A stretch of 64,000 nt of DNA from Flavobacterium psychraerolatum (GCF_025960985.1 NZ_JAOQMX010000012.1:1-64000); one strand, 5' to 3'; shown: positions 40,065 to 51,017, numbered from the stretch's first letter. The notes: generated from the letters alone by a model not told the origin. Program-made: numbers and translations.

Positions 40065-41577
40065 CTGACTTATTGGTTTTTTTTGTTTGTTTATTGGCAG
40101 CTCTATATTCTTTTGTTATCGTTTTTAAACCTATTTCTACCCCATTTTGCATTTGTTGGTATAACTCTGGTTTATCTTTTTTAACCCATTCTAAGACTTC
40201 AACAGCATCTGCTTCTACTGGTTCGTAAACATTACTTACTGGCTTCATTTTTTTATCATACCAAAGTGTTTTTTTACGTAACTTTTTAAGAATCTTAGTA
40301 TATTTAGCATCAGTTGCAAGATTATGAATTTCTTCAGGATCCTTTTCTAAATCATATAATTCCTCAACAGGTTTTGTAGGAGCAAAGAATTGTTTTTGAA
40401 CTTCATTCAATTTTCCTTCTTCGTTTAACTTACGCATGATATGAACTGCAGGTCTATAAAACTCCAGGTATGCTTGATGTGCATCATAAGGAATCTCTGG
40501 TTTATCATTACGTATGTACTTCCATTTATCAGAAGTTATCGCTCTTGATTTCTCTAGAATTTCGTCCCATAAATCACGGGCAGCATAAACATAATCATTT
40601 TTAAATCCTTTTTTCAAAATAGATTTACCCGTCATAAATGAGGGTACTTTTACACCTGCTAAATCTAAAATTGTTGCCGTAATATCTACAGATGAAACAA
40701 TCTCTTTGTTCACATGCTCGCCTGTATAATTTTGAGGATAGTGAATAATAAAAGGAATACGCAAACCTGGATCTTCAAGATACCCTTTTCCTTTAATATT
40801 ACATCTTCCATTATCACCAATAAAAATAACAATGGTATTCTCTGCCAATCCTTTCTCTTCCAGTTCTTTGAATATCATTCCAACTTCATTATCAAGAAAT
40901 TCGATTTGATCCAAATATTTAGCCCAATCCAAACGTATTGTTGGATCATCTGCTAAATAGGACGGTAGTTTTACTTTGGCCGGATCTACTGGATGTTTTG
41001 ATTTAGCACGTACATCATTCCACCAATCACCTCTATGACTAGCAAGCAACTGGATTTGAGCAAAAAAAGGTTTTCCATCATTCTCAAAGTTGTCATATTT
41101 ATCAAATAAGCCAAACTGTGTTTTTCCGTCCCAAGGTCCTATTGGTTCCGATTTAAAATTCATGTCTGTTTTACGACCTAATCCCATTACTGCATGATTC
41201 CCTAAAACTGTCGTATATCCAGCCTCACGCAATAAAGCAGTGAAGGGCTTAAATCTTGAATCCAAAGGCACTTCCCTATTACTACGGTGGTGTTGCGCAT
41301 TGATTTTGAGTTGGTGTGTACCTATCATCATCGAGGATCGACTTGGAGAACAAATAGGATTGGTTACAAAACAATTATCATAACGCACCCCTTCGGCTGC
41401 CATTTTATTTAAGTTTGGAGTTTTTACAGCTTCCATTCCGTAACATTCCAAATCTATACTCATGTCCTCGGCCATTAGCCAAATAATGTTTGGTCTTTTA
41501 ATTTCTTTTTGAGCTATTGCCGAAACTGTCAATAATGACACTACAGCAAGAGTAACTTTTTTTTTAAAATTCATCAT
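40057..41577 (-). CDS. S1 sulfatase, exported
   Basis: A 506-residue sulfatase with a signal peptide (about 1-22, ending AIAQ). The metal site has AEDMS at 36-40 in place of the usual ADD, and the formylglycine motif is C76-S-P-S-R80 after NPI. Family landmarks HAVMGLGRK and FIGDNGRCNIKGKG follow. A lysine-rich tail ends the protein (TKKTNKSDE). It overlaps the GH2 gene downstream by eight bases and sits eight bases after the previous sulfatase, so translation is probably coupled. The sequence differs clearly from the other five sulfatases, implying a different sulfate position. Subfamily not assigned. Confidence 0.87.
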   Translation of the reverse strand: MMNFKKKVTLAVVSLLTVSAIAQKEIKRPNIIWLMAEDMSIDLECYGMEAVKTPNLNKMAAEGVRYDNCFVTNPICSPSRSSMMIGTHQLKINAQHHRSNREVPLDSRFKPFTALLREAGYTTVLGNHAVMGLGRKTDMNFKSEPIGPWDGKTQFGLFDKYDNFENDGKPFFAQIQLLASHRGDWWNDVRAKSKHPVDPAKVKLPSYLADDPTIRLDWAKYLDQIEFLDNEVGMIFKELEEKGLAENTIVIFIGDNGRCNIKGKGYLEDPGLRIPFIIHYPQNYTGEHVNKEIVSSVDITATILDLAGVKVPSFMTGKSILKKGFKNDYVYAARDLWDEILEKSRAITSDKWKYIRNDKPEIPYDAHQAYLEFYRPAVHIMRKLNEEGKLNEVQKQFFAPTKPVEELYDLEKDPEEIHNLATDAKYTKILKKLRKKTLWYDKKMKPVSNVYEPVEADAVEVLEWVKKDKPELYQQMQNGVEIGLKTITKEYRAANKQTKKTNKSDE

Positions 41578-41585
41578 TTTTTGAT

Positions 41586-42944
41586 TTATTTTTTATTGTA
41601 AGCAGGAACCGCTTTTTTCTCCCATTTTGCTATATCTTTTTTCAATCTAGCTGCTTGTTTTAATTCAAGATCAATCAAGTCATGTTGTTCTGCTTGATCT
41701 TTTTTGATATTAAATAAATGAAACAACCCACTATGGTATTTAATTAATTTCCAATCTCCTGCAATAACGGCAGCGTATTGATCCTCATAACTACGGAAAA
41801 AATATAAACTTCTATCTTCTTTAAATTTTTCTCCTTTAACAATTGGCAATAAACTTTTACCATTAACTTGTTTGTCTTTACACGCTTTTCCTCCTGCAAT
41901 ATCAACTAAAGTAGGAAATACATCTATTGTTTGAATTGGAATAGCAGTACTCGTATTTGCTTTTGTTACACCTGGATAATACATTAAAAATGGTACTCTT
42001 GCTCCACCTTCACCTAAAGTATTTCCACCAGTTTTTCCACCGCTCAAAGGAGCATTACTAAAAAAACCTCCTTGATCTGATGTAAAAATAATTACTGTAT
42101 TGTCTGCAATACCTTTTTCAACTAATGCCTTTCTAACTCTTCCTACCGATTCATCAACTGCAGAAATCATCGCAGCATATTCTGCATCTTTTCCTTTTAA
42201 ACCTTCTTTTTTGTACTGTTCTACCCAGTCTTTTCTACCAATTTGTGGACCGTGTACGTCATAGTGAAAGTAAGATAACATAAATGGTTTCTCTTGTTTA
42301 TAGTTCGAAATAAAATCTACTGCTTTGTCTGCCAAAACAGTTTCTAAATATATATCACTTTTATCAAAACTAGCCAAAGGGTTCACATCTTTGAAAAATG
42401 GTGGGTAATACCCTTTGGGATGTCCATAATTACAAACTCCATAATCCTCATCAAATCCTTGTTTAGATGGATAATAACGTTCGTCACCTAAATGCCATTT
42501 CCCTAAGAAAAAGTTATAGTATCCTAACTCTTTCAATCGTTCAGCATAGGTAATTTCATCTAATGGTAACATATTTATCGATGGCATCTGTACAGGATCA
42601 TTTGGCCATAAACTAAATTTATTTATTGAATTACCTTTATCATCAAAATCAATTCCGTTACCATCATCAATATGTCTCACCATTTGGAAACGAACAGGCT
42701 CTCTACCTGTTAAAATTGAAGCTCTACTAGGACTACAAGTTGGCGTAGCAATATAAGCACGGCTAAACTCCATTCCATCTTTACGCAATTGATCAATATT
42801 TGGTGTGTGGAATTTTTCATTGCGATATCCCAAATCTGCCCATCCTAAATCATCTACAAAAAAGAGGACTACATTAGGTTTCTTTTGTCCAAAACTGGTT
42901 TGTAGTGTCATCAAAAACACTAAAGCTAAGATTGATTTTTTCAT
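41586..42944 (-). CDS. S1 sulfatase, exported
   Basis: A 452-residue sulfatase, the shortest of the six, with a signal peptide (about 1-20, ending SFGQ). VDDLGWADLG at 30-39 supplies the metal ligands and C70-S-P-S-R74 the formylglycine motif in TPTCSPSRASILTGRE; FLGKWHLGDE and FTSDQGGFF complete the family signature. It sits between the SGNH esterase (31 bases) and another sulfatase (8 bases). Periplasmic desulfation of imported oligosaccharides is expected. The sulfate position attacked cannot be told from sequence. Confidence 0.87.
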   Translation of the reverse strand: MKKSILALVFLMTLQTSFGQKKPNVVLFFVDDLGWADLGYRNEKFHTPNIDQLRKDGMEFSRAYIATPTCSPSRASILTGREPVRFQMVRHIDDGNGIDFDDKGNSINKFSLWPNDPVQMPSINMLPLDEITYAERLKELGYYNFFLGKWHLGDERYYPSKQGFDEDYGVCNYGHPKGYYPPFFKDVNPLASFDKSDIYLETVLADKAVDFISNYKQEKPFMLSYFHYDVHGPQIGRKDWVEQYKKEGLKGKDAEYAAMISAVDESVGRVRKALVEKGIADNTVIIFTSDQGGFFSNAPLSGGKTGGNTLGEGGARVPFLMYYPGVTKANTSTAIPIQTIDVFPTLVDIAGGKACKDKQVNGKSLLPIVKGEKFKEDRSLYFFRSYEDQYAAVIAGDWKLIKYHSGLFHLFNIKKDQAEQHDLIDLELKQAARLKKDIAKWEKKAVPAYNKK

Positions 42945-42975
42945 TATATTATGTCTTAATTTAAACTATTTGATA

Positions 42976-43863
42976 TTATTGTAATTTTAGTAATGCTTCA
43001 CCAAAAGCAGTTCCTAATCGATATTGTCCTTCTGCATTATAATGCACATTATCAGAATGTTTAGGAAAATCATTAAAAGGTTTATCAGCTGTTGTTTTGA
43101 TGACAATAACCTTTTTCAGAAGATTCGTACTATTCACTTCTGCAGCACGTACCGTTGCAGGCCCTGCAGGAAAGTCTCCGTAATGTGAATTAATTTGTCC
43201 TAAAACAAAAGGCATATCCATTACTTTTAAGTCTGAACGAACACGGTTAATCAAATTAACCAAATTAGCCTCGTAACTCATAGCTGAAACTTCTTTAGCC
43301 GCATCATTCTCGCCTTGCATCCACCCCATCCCAATAATTTTATAGGTATTGCCTTGACTTTCGATTCTCTTTATATTTTTATTAACATCATCAATAAAAT
43401 TAGAGTACAACTTCAAATTTCTTTTAAATCCTTCCGCTTCAACTTGAGTTGTTTTTTCGGCAGTCCAATCAGGATTCCAAGCTCCGTACAAAGCAGTTCC
43501 TCCTTGAGCAGTTTTGATTAGTAAAAACTTCTCTTTTGGAAATTTTTCTGCTAAAACAATTCCAATCAATAATTCTGGTCCAAAAGCCTCTTCAAAACCA
43601 TATTTCTTTTTATGCCCTTTAGACAAATAAAAAGACAATGGTATTGGTTCCTTTCCAGAATTACTTATTTGAACCCTATCTACAACTTTGGCCAAACGTT
43701 CTTTTACCGATGCATCCAAGGCAGTAAAATCTCCAGCACCAGCCATATTTGATTGTCCCGCTAGCAATACTACATTTATATTCTCTTTATTTGTTTGCGC
43801 AATAGCACTTCCAAAACTGAAAATAAAAATAAGGATTACAACCAATTTGTATGAACTCTTCAT
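42976..43863 (-). CDS. SGNH esterase, sialate O-acetylesterase/CE6-like
   Basis: A 295-residue exported enzyme (signal peptide about 1-22, ending AIAQ). The nucleophile motif is GQSNM (S38), with WMQGENDA carrying the oxyanion-type residues near the middle and the catalytic pair D271 and H274 in SDNVHYNAEG. This is the SASA (DUF303) layout found in sialate O-acetylesterases and CE6 acetylxylan esterases. In a sulfated galactan locus it could remove acetyl or other ester decorations. It is placed between two sulfatase genes, four bases from the upstream one. Native red-algal galactans can carry other substituents, so the substrate is open. Confidence 0.82.
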   Translation of the reverse strand: MKSSYKLVVILIFIFSFGSAIAQTNKENINVVLLAGQSNMAGAGDFTALDASVKERLAKVVDRVQISNSGKEPIPLSFYLSKGHKKKYGFEEAFGPELLIGIVLAEKFPKEKFLLIKTAQGGTALYGAWNPDWTAEKTTQVEAEGFKRNLKLYSNFIDDVNKNIKRIESQGNTYKIIGMGWMQGENDAAKEVSAMSYEANLVNLINRVRSDLKVMDMPFVLGQINSHYGDFPAGPATVRAAEVNSTNLLKKVIVIKTTADKPFNDFPKHSDNVHYNAEGQYRLGTAFGEALLKLQ

Positions 43864-43867
43864 TTTC

Positions 43868-45454
43868 TTATTTTTTATCCATCATATCTAAGTCAATATC
43901 TGCCTTATTAATTCTGGCTTTTTTATACGGCTTACCACTCATGTAATTGTTATATAAATTTTGCACACCTTCTCCAAAATAAGGATAATGATCAAAAACA
44001 TCTCCATTACCAAGAATTCTTGGATCATTTTCTTTGATTAATTTTTTAGTTAATTCTTTATTCATAGTCGCCATTAACTTAGAATAATGTGTATCCGAAG
44101 CTAAATTAGTAACGCAATAAGGATCTTTCTTTATGTTATATAATTCATTTTCTCCACGCTTACCGAAGTTCAATTCCCAATATTTCATGATTCCTTCTTT
44201 TCTTCTAGAATCTAAAACTGCTGTTTTTGTTGGACTCGAATCACAGTTTAAATATCCTAATTCAGGATTCCCAACTGGCCATCTATCAATTTTAAAATTG
44301 TGTAAGTATAAAAATCCGTCTTTGATAATTCCACGCACAGGATACCCTTCATCATTTGGTCTTCCTACATCATGACGCTCTTTCCCTACCAATTGGTAAT
44401 CACGATCTTTACAAACAATACCTGATTTTTTCGAATACAAAATATCTGTTAAACTTCTTCCCGATAGTTTTTCCATACCAGACTTTTTTTCTGAGATCCC
44501 AGCTAACTCTAAATAAGTTGGAGCGAAATCAATAAAACTTACTAGATCATCAACTACACGACCTGGATTTTTAATTCCGTTTGGCCACATAATCGCTAGC
44601 GGCATGTGATTTGAATATTCATAAACTTGTCCTTTTACACGTGGAAAAGGCATTCCGTTATCAGAAGTCACAATTACAATCGTATTTTCTAATTCCCCAA
44701 TTTCAGCCAATTTATTCAACATGTTTTGAAGGTGTTTATCAAAATATTCCACTTCAAAAGCATAATCCAACATGTCATTACGCACATCTTCATTATCAGG
44801 CCAAAAAGTTGGCACTTCGTTTATTTCGTCAATAGTTTTCCCTCCTACTTTTGCACCAGAGCGAAATTCATATCCACGGTGTGGTTCTTTACCTCCATAC
44901 CAAAAACAGAATGGTTCCCCTTTTGGTCTAGCTTCCAAGAAAGCATCAAAGTTTTTAGTATAATCAATATTTGAAATACCTGTAGTAGGTGGATTTAATT
45001 TGAATTCGTTAAATTCAGGCCCAACCAATTCACGTTCTTTCCCATTAATTTCTCCAGGATTTCCTGGGCCCCAACCTTTTCCTGTAAATCCTACAAAAAA
45101 ACCATTTTCACCTAAAACTTCGGCATATGTTTTAAATTTAGTAGGGAAATCTGGAGAATGGTTTGCTGCTGCTTCCAACTGCCAGCTGTTACGTCCCGTG
45201 ATAATACAAGCACGAGAAGGTGCACATTTACCATTAGGGGTATAGGCATTATTGAATAAAACTCCATTTTTGGCTACTTGATCAAATGCTGGAGTTTTCA
45301 CCCATTTACATCCGTAAGCGCTAAAATGTTTCCAACCTGCATCATCTGCAATAGCAAATAAAATATTAGGCTTTTTTGTGCTCTTTTTTTGTGCTGTAGA
45401 AACTTGTCCAAAAGTAAGAAATGAACCGATTGCAATTAATAATAATTTTTTCAT
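43868..45454 (-). CDS. S1 sulfatase, exported
   Basis: A 528-residue sulfatase from the ATG at 45454, chosen because [16 protein letters not shown] starts a standard signal peptide; an in-frame ATG ten codons earlier would put polar residues in front. ADDAGWKHF at 36-44 and C77-A-P-S-R81 are the active-site motifs, followed by [10 protein letters not shown] in place of the GKWHLG of most S1 enzymes, and VTSDNGMPF. The tail is long and rich in K and D. It is the first gene of the five-gene operon ending with GH2. The altered GKGWGPG segment recalls heparan N-sulfatase-like members, but the locus argues for a galactan sulfate. Subfamily not assigned. Confidence 0.86.
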   Translation of the reverse strand: MKKLLLIAIGSFLTFGQVSTAQKKSTKKPNILFAIADDAGWKHFSAYGCKWVKTPAFDQVAKNGVLFNNAYTPNGKCAPSRACIITGRNSWQLEAAANHSPDFPTKFKTYAEVLGENGFFVGFTGKGWGPGNPGEINGKERELVGPEFNEFKLNPPTTGISNIDYTKNFDAFLEARPKGEPFCFWYGGKEPHRGYEFRSGAKVGGKTIDEINEVPTFWPDNEDVRNDMLDYAFEVEYFDKHLQNMLNKLAEIGELENTIVIVTSDNGMPFPRVKGQVYEYSNHMPLAIMWPNGIKNPGRVVDDLVSFIDFAPTYLELAGISEKKSGMEKLSGRSLTDILYSKKSGIVCKDRDYQLVGKERHDVGRPNDEGYPVRGIIKDGFLYLHNFKIDRWPVGNPELGYLNCDSSPTKTAVLDSRRKEGIMKYWELNFGKRGENELYNIKKDPYCVTNLASDTHYSKLMATMNKELTKKLIKENDPRILGNGDVFDHYPYFGEGVQNLYNNYMSGKPYKKARINKADIDLDMMDKK

Positions 45455-45484
45455 TGTATAGTAAGTATAGTTGTCAATAATCAA

Positions 45485-45871
45485 TTAACAAATTTTAAAA
45501 AAATTTCAGTTTTTAATGTCTCTACCCGTTTTTGAATAGTCTCTCTGAGTAAATTTTGAAACAATAGAGCCTATTTTTATAAAAATTAGTAGTTCTAAGA
45601 CGTTAAAATCTTAGCCAATCCATTTCAAAAATGCTATGTTTTTTTCTAGTGCGAATGAAAATTAAACACATTCTGATATCTTAGATCTTAATTTATTGCT
45701 ATTAGAATTAAATTACAATATAAATTCGCCCCTATTATTTAGTAGTTTTTCAACTGTACCAAGTTTAATTACAGTTCAATCCATCCCTATAATTGGACAA
45801 TAGTATACTAATGTAATCAAAACATGACAATGATTTCTTTTTAAACCCTAAAATTTTAAATTTACATTTTC
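45485..45871. other. Gene-free spacer between sulfatase operon and esterase
   Basis: A 387-base AT-rich stretch without a gene. It should contain the promoter of the five-gene operon; no perfect TAnnTTTG was found within it. Confidence 0.5.
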
Positions 45872-46789
45872 CTATGGAATCATTTTATTAGACTCCAACC
45901 AGGAGACCATTGTGTCAAACCAAGAAGATTTTGTTGTTTTATTTACTAATCCGAAACCATGACCTCCGGCTTGGTAGATATGCAGCTCCCCCTTTACCCC
46001 TTCCTCAATTAATTTCGAATAAAAAAACATACTATTTTGATAAGGTACCGCTTTGTCATCTGCTGCGTGTACAAGAAAAGTGATTGGTGTTTCTTTTGTT
46101 ATTTGCAATTCATTTGAATACAATTCTGTTAACTCTTTTGAGGGATTTTCACCAATTAAATTCGTTCGGGTTCCTTTGTGCTGAAACTCTCCAAATGAAA
46201 TTACCGGATAAACCAAGACCATAAAATCTGGGCGCAAATTAATGTTTTTAGGATTATCTATTACTACTTGATTAAAATGTGTTCCTGCTGTAGAAGCCAG
46301 ATGTCCTCCTGCAGAGAAGCCCATAATCCCCACTTTGTTAGCATCTATATGATGTGTTGTAGCATTTTCACGAATTAATTTTATTGCCTGCTGTGCATCT
46401 TGTAAGGGGCCTATTGTTTTATCAATCATGATTTCATCTGATGGTAAACGGTATTTTAGTATAAAAGCAGTAATTCCACTTTCATTTAACTTTTTTGCGA
46501 TAGAATATCCTTCATTCATCATTGACAAAAACTTATAACCCCCACCAGGACAAATCAAAACAGCTGTACCGTTAGCCTTATTTTTTTCAGGATAAAACAC
46601 ATGCATTTCAGGATCTGTAACTGTTCTTATCCAAATAGAACCGTCTGGTTTTTTTTCTGGAAACTCTTTATAATCAGGAGTAACTATGCTATTTGGGATT
46701 TTGTTTGAATATAGTTTAATCACTTTGTCTTGTGCAGTTGTACAAAAGGATGTAAGCAAAACTATAAAAGTTAAGAAAATATTTTTCAT
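45872..46789 (-). CDS. Exported alpha/beta-hydrolase esterase
   Basis: A 305-residue enzyme with a signal peptide (about 1-20, ending TTAQ). The oxyanion motif CPGGGY is at 80-85, the nucleophile S159 is in GFSAGGHLAS, the acid is D245 in HAADDKAVP and the base H277 in GGHGFG. This matches the exported acetyl-esterase-like group often found in polysaccharide loci. It lies 94 bases downstream of the hybrid regulator on the same strand and could share its transcript. Together with the SGNH enzyme it gives the locus two esterases, suggesting an acetylated or otherwise esterified substrate. Confidence 0.82.
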   Translation of the reverse strand: MKNIFLTFIVLLTSFCTTAQDKVIKLYSNKIPNSIVTPDYKEFPEKKPDGSIWIRTVTDPEMHVFYPEKNKANGTAVLICPGGGYKFLSMMNEGYSIAKKLNESGITAFILKYRLPSDEIMIDKTIGPLQDAQQAIKLIRENATTHHIDANKVGIMGFSAGGHLASTAGTHFNQVVIDNPKNINLRPDFMVLVYPVISFGEFQHKGTRTNLIGENPSKELTELYSNELQITKETPITFLVHAADDKAVPYQNSMFFYSKLIEEGVKGELHIYQAGGHGFGLVNKTTKSSWFDTMVSWLESNKMIP

Positions 46790-46883
46790 TTAATTGGAGT
46801 TCGATTATCAAAGAAACTACTTTCTTCAATAGATTAATAAACAGTTTTTATCTTTTATACCTATAATATTACCCACTACTAAT

Positions 46884-49800
46884 TTAATTTGTTTTATCAG
46901 AATACTTATTAACCATTTCAGAAGCGTATTTCCCTGGTGTGACTTCGTATTTTTCTTTAAACAATTTACTGAAGTGCGTTCTACTCTTAAATCCAGTCAT
47001 CATATAGACTTCATTGACTGATAATTTTCCTTCGACCAAAAATTCGGCAGCTTTTTTTAATCGGTAAATTTTCAAAAGTTCGAAAGGTGTGTAATTAGTC
47101 AGGGTTTTTACCTTTTGATAAAAATGTGTTCGATTTAAATACAAATCCTTAGCGAAATGATCTAAATCAAGTTCTTGGTTATCTAAATTTTCAGCCATCA
47201 AACTATATAGCTTTTCCAGAAATACATTATCATTGCTATTGTCTTTAGTAGTTAAAGTTAAAGGCAGCTCAATTTGAAAACGTTCCCGCAATTGTTTTCT
47301 ATTACGTAAAATAGATTCGATGGTCGAAATCAAATATTGCATATTAAATGGTTTCTGAATATAAGCATCAGCTCCGTCAATCAACCCCTTAACTTGCTCA
47401 TCGATAGTCGTGCAGGCTGTTAATAAAACTACAGGAATATGACTTGTCTTAATATCCGATTTGATACGTTTACACAAATCAAACCCGTTCAGTTCTGGCA
47501 TCAATACATCACTTAATATCAAATCTGGCCAATTGTTATCTAATGCATCCAAACATTCTTTCCCATTGACAAAAACTTCAATATCCATAAAATTAGACAA
47601 AGTAGTGGATATATAATTTCTTAGATCTGAATTATCTTCAGCTATAAATATTTTAGATTCAGAGAAATTGGGATCAAATTTCAATGATTTATTATCAATA
47701 TTACTAAAAGAGAAACTATGTTTTACCAATTTCTCTGCAGACAACACCTCATTTTCAATTTCTTCCTGGTCCTCTGTGTATTCGGTATGAATAATAGGTA
47801 ACCTCACATGTATCGTAGTACCCTCGCCTACTTCACTCTCTGCACCAATGTATCCGTAATGCATTTCGACCAATTGTTTTGAAAATGCCAACCCAATACC
47901 TGAACCACCATGATAGATATTTTCTTTTTTCTTGGATTGATAAAATCGATCAAAAACATAAGGTAAATCTTCTTGATCGATTCCTTTTCCTTTATCTTTT
48001 ACCAATATTATCAAATCATTTTCATCAGCATGATATTCAATTCTTATAGTATCATTTTGCTTGGTATATTTAAATGCATTTGTCAACAAATTATTGAAAA
48101 TTTTCTCCAATTTATCTTTATCCGCATAGACATAAATATTGTCTCCTGCTCCTGAAGCTTCTAATATTTTGTAATCCATTTTCGCTAAAAATTGATATTC
48201 AGAAATCAATTCAGTAATGAAATCATCAAAGCTAAAATAAGAGTAATTCATCTTCAATAGGTTAGCATCTGCTTTTTGAAAGTCATGAACTTGATCAATT
48301 AATTTTGCGATTTTTCGAGATTGTTTCTGAACAATTTTAAGCATATTACCTACTTCATCATTACCTTTTAGTGTCTCATACAAGGTGTCAATGGGGCCAG
48401 ATATTAATGTTAGAGGCGTTTTTATTTCATGCGAAATATTACTAAAAAACCTCAATTTAGCTGCATTAATTTCTTTTATATTATTTTTTTCCAATTCTTC
48501 AATTTGAATATTATGATTCAAACGTTGCATTCTCAAAATAAAATGTAAGAAAAAATATCCACCAACAATAATCAGCAAATAATAGAAAATATAAGCCCAA
48601 GATGTTTTCCAGAATGGAGGATTAATGGTTATTTTTATTTCTTTAGTTTTAGTCCAACGATTGAGAGTATTTGAGGCTTTGACTTTCAAAACATAATCTC
48701 CTGGAGGTAATCCGTTGAAATAAATGTTGCGCTGATCGGATGGAATTTCGATCCATTCTTTATTAATTGGTGATAATTGATATTTTATAAAATGATTACT
48801 TTGTGTAGAAAAATGCAATGAGGTTACCCCTATTGAAAATACATTTTCATTATAATCCAATTCTAATTCATTCAAATCACTTAAACGCTTATTCATTACT
48901 ATCCTATCATTGAGTGTATCACCGGCTTTAATACTGCTATTAAAAACCTTTAATTCTCCAAATTCGAGTCGAGGTAATTTTTCTGTACTTGGTAAATCTT
49001 TGGGGTCAAAATAGCAAAAACCATCAAAGCCTCCCATAACAATTAAACCATTTCTTAACTTGGCAACACCATAATTAAAATCTTCAAAAGGTAAACCATC
49101 AGATACAGTAAATTTCAGAAACCTGTGTTCGTTAATATTAAACTTATTTAAACCAATATTCGTTGTAATCCATAATGAATTATTACCATCATAAATAATA
49201 CTTTTTACCACATTATTTGAAAGTCCTTGTTTCTCAGAAAAAGAGACAAAGCTAGGTTCAGTAGTACTATTTATAACTTTACATATTCCCCCACGTTCTG
49301 TTCCTAACCATAGTTCTTTATTTGGCAGTCTTAAAATAGAAGTTATAAAACTGCTTGAAATGGATTTTTTATCACTTTTATCATTTGTATAACGGTCAAT
49401 TTTAGCTTTCGTCAATAATTTGTTTTTCGAAAAGTCAATACGGAATAAGCCATCAGCATTAGTCCCTATCCAAAGAAGATTTTTATAGATTGGATCTGGA
49501 TAAATATACCTGACTAAAGATATTTTATTTTCTTTAAAAAAAGGGTTATCATTGATTTTTTCGACACTGATTACATTCTGACTATTATCTAAATTAAACT
49601 TATAAAGATCATCTGTCCCACCAACTAGAATATTACCATTAGCATCCTCTACAATTAATTTAATTGCATCATTATTGAAAATATGATCCTTTGAATGATA
49701 GACTAGTTCGTATGTAGTAGCATTATGTCGCACACGAAATAACCCTTTTCCATCAATTTTAAACCATAAATTTTTTCTTGAATCTACATAAGATGCACCA

Positions 49801-51017
49801 ATCAAATTTAAATCAGAAGTTGTGATTTTAAATGGCAGAGATTCAAATTGATTTGTTTTTGTATTAAATAAACTCAGTCCCCCTTGAATTGTGGATACAT
49901 AAACCCTATTGTCATCAATGGGACTTATACTAAAAACCTCATTTGAGGTTAGGCCATGAGCTTGATTTTTACTTTTATTGTAGTGCTTAAAAGGATTTTC
50001 ATTTAATTCAAACTTATAGATTCCTTTGTTAAAACTCCCAACCCAACAACTATTTTTCAAAGGAACAAAGCAACTCATTCTAAGCAGACTAGGTGATATA
50101 TTAAAATCGGCAATTGTATATTTACTTTTATTAATGACTAAACTAGCATTATTAACACGAATAAAACCTTCTTTGGCCGTTCCTAACCATAGGTTATTGA
50201 AACGATCAAGCGCAGATGTTACAAACTCATAATTTTTTAAATCGAAATGCGAAATAGTAAATATGGAAGATTTTTTGCTCGTTTTATAATTCAGAATTGC
50301 AATCCCTTTGTTTAGTGTTACTAAAATTTTATTAGGTGTCAATTTTAGAATCGACTTACTGAAAGTAATCGAAGCCGGTACTACTTTTTTATACGTTTTT
50401 GTCGAAAGGTTAAAAGATATTAGTCCCACCGATGTCGAGAAAATATAATTATCTGTATCTAATGCAATACCATCAAAGAAGGAAACATTAGCATTCAATT
50501 CTTTAAATTTCGGAAAGTATTGATGATTGAAACTATAGTCTTCATTAAAAATTAAAATACCTTTGCGTTCCGTAATACAAAGGACAATTTTTTTGGCATC
50601 ATTAAAAAGTACTTTTCTAATAATAGGTCCTGTTATTCCTTTTTTTAATAAACTATTAGAAAATAGGGTTGTAAACTTTTCTTTAGTATAATTATAAATA
50701 GAAATACCTTCATCAGTTCCTACCCAAAGATTTCCTTTTTTATCTTCTGCCAGTGTTCTAATTCTATTATTTATTAAAACCTCTTTGTCTACAGAATTTT
50801 TAAAAACAGAAAAATCATACCCATCGTAACGGTTCAATCCATCATAAGTTCCAAACCAAATATACCCTTTTGAATCTTCTATTATTGAGGTTACTCCGTT
50901 GTGAGCTAGTCCATTTGAAATAGAAATTTTCTTAGAATAGGTTAATTTATCATTTTGCGCCATTACGTTGGTCGCAAAAAAGAGTAGAAATAGAAATTTT
51001 ATAATTTTATAAAACAT
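46884..51017 (-). CDS. Hybrid two-component system regulator (HTCS)
   Basis: 1377 residues from the chosen ATG at 51017, where MFYKIIKFLFLLFFATNVMAQ gives a signal peptide; an earlier ATG would add 16 unlikely residues. Order: two periplasmic beta-propellers built of Reg_prop repeats (IIEDSKGYIWFGTYDGLNRY, later LWIGTNADGLFRID), a Y_Y_Y domain (about 755-820), one membrane helix (about 835-855), histidine kinase with SHEIKTPLTLISG, NNLLTNAFKYT and GGSGIGLAFSKQL, a receiver domain (IFIAEDNSDLR, LILSDVLMPELNG), and an AraC-type HTH (LNRTHFYQKVK, MTGFKSRTHFSKLFKE). It senses oligosaccharide in the periplasm and activates locus genes in one chain. Autogenous or divergent targets cannot be read here. 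Confidence 0.95.
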   Translation of the reverse strand: MFYKIIKFLFLLFFATNVMAQNDKLTYSKKISISNGLAHNGVTSIIEDSKGYIWFGTYDGLNRYDGYDFSVFKNSVDKEVLINNRIRTLAEDKKGNLWVGTDEGISIYNYTKEKFTTLFSNSLLKKGITGPIIRKVLFNDAKKIVLCITERKGILIFNEDYSFNHQYFPKFKELNANVSFFDGIALDTDNYIFSTSVGLISFNLSTKTYKKVVPASITFSKSILKLTPNKILVTLNKGIAILNYKTSKKSSIFTISHFDLKNYEFVTSALDRFNNLWLGTAKEGFIRVNNASLVINKSKYTIADFNISPSLLRMSCFVPLKNSCWVGSFNKGIYKFELNENPFKHYNKSKNQAHGLTSNEVFSISPIDDNRVYVSTIQGGLSLFNTKTNQFESLPFKITTSDLNLIGASYVDSRKNLWFKIDGKGLFRVRHNATTYELVYHSKDHIFNNDAIKLIVEDANGNILVGGTDDLYKFNLDNSQNVISVEKINDNPFFKENKISLVRYIYPDPIYKNLLWIGTNADGLFRIDFSKNKLLTKAKIDRYTNDKSDKKSISSSFITSILRLPNKELWLGTERGGICKVINSTTEPSFVSFSEKQGLSNNVVKSIIYDGNNSLWITTNIGLNKFNINEHRFLKFTVSDGLPFEDFNYGVAKLRNGLIVMGGFDGFCYFDPKDLPSTEKLPRLEFGELKVFNSSIKAGDTLNDRIVMNKRLSDLNELELDYNENVFSIGVTSLHFSTQSNHFIKYQLSPINKEWIEIPSDQRNIYFNGLPPGDYVLKVKASNTLNRWTKTKEIKITINPPFWKTSWAYIFYYLLIIVGGYFFLHFILRMQRLNHNIQIEELEKNNIKEINAAKLRFFSNISHEIKTPLTLISGPIDTLYETLKGNDEVGNMLKIVQKQSRKIAKLIDQVHDFQKADANLLKMNYSYFSFDDFITELISEYQFLAKMDYKILEASGAGDNIYVYADKDKLEKIFNNLLTNAFKYTKQNDTIRIEYHADENDLIILVKDKGKGIDQEDLPYVFDRFYQSKKKENIYHGGSGIGLAFSKQLVEMHYGYIGAESEVGEGTTIHVRLPIIHTEYTEDQEEIENEVLSAEKLVKHSFSFSNIDNKSLKFDPNFSESKIFIAEDNSDLRNYISTTLSNFMDIEVFVNGKECLDALDNNWPDLILSDVLMPELNGFDLCKRIKSDIKTSHIPVVLLTACTTIDEQVKGLIDGADAYIQKPFNMQYLISTIESILRNRKQLRERFQIELPLTLTTKDNSNDNVFLEKLYSLMAENLDNQELDLDHFAKDLYLNRTHFYQKVKTLTNYTPFELLKIYRLKKAAEFLVEGKLSVNEVYMMTGFKSRTHFSKLFKEKYEVTPGKYASEMVNKYSDKTN

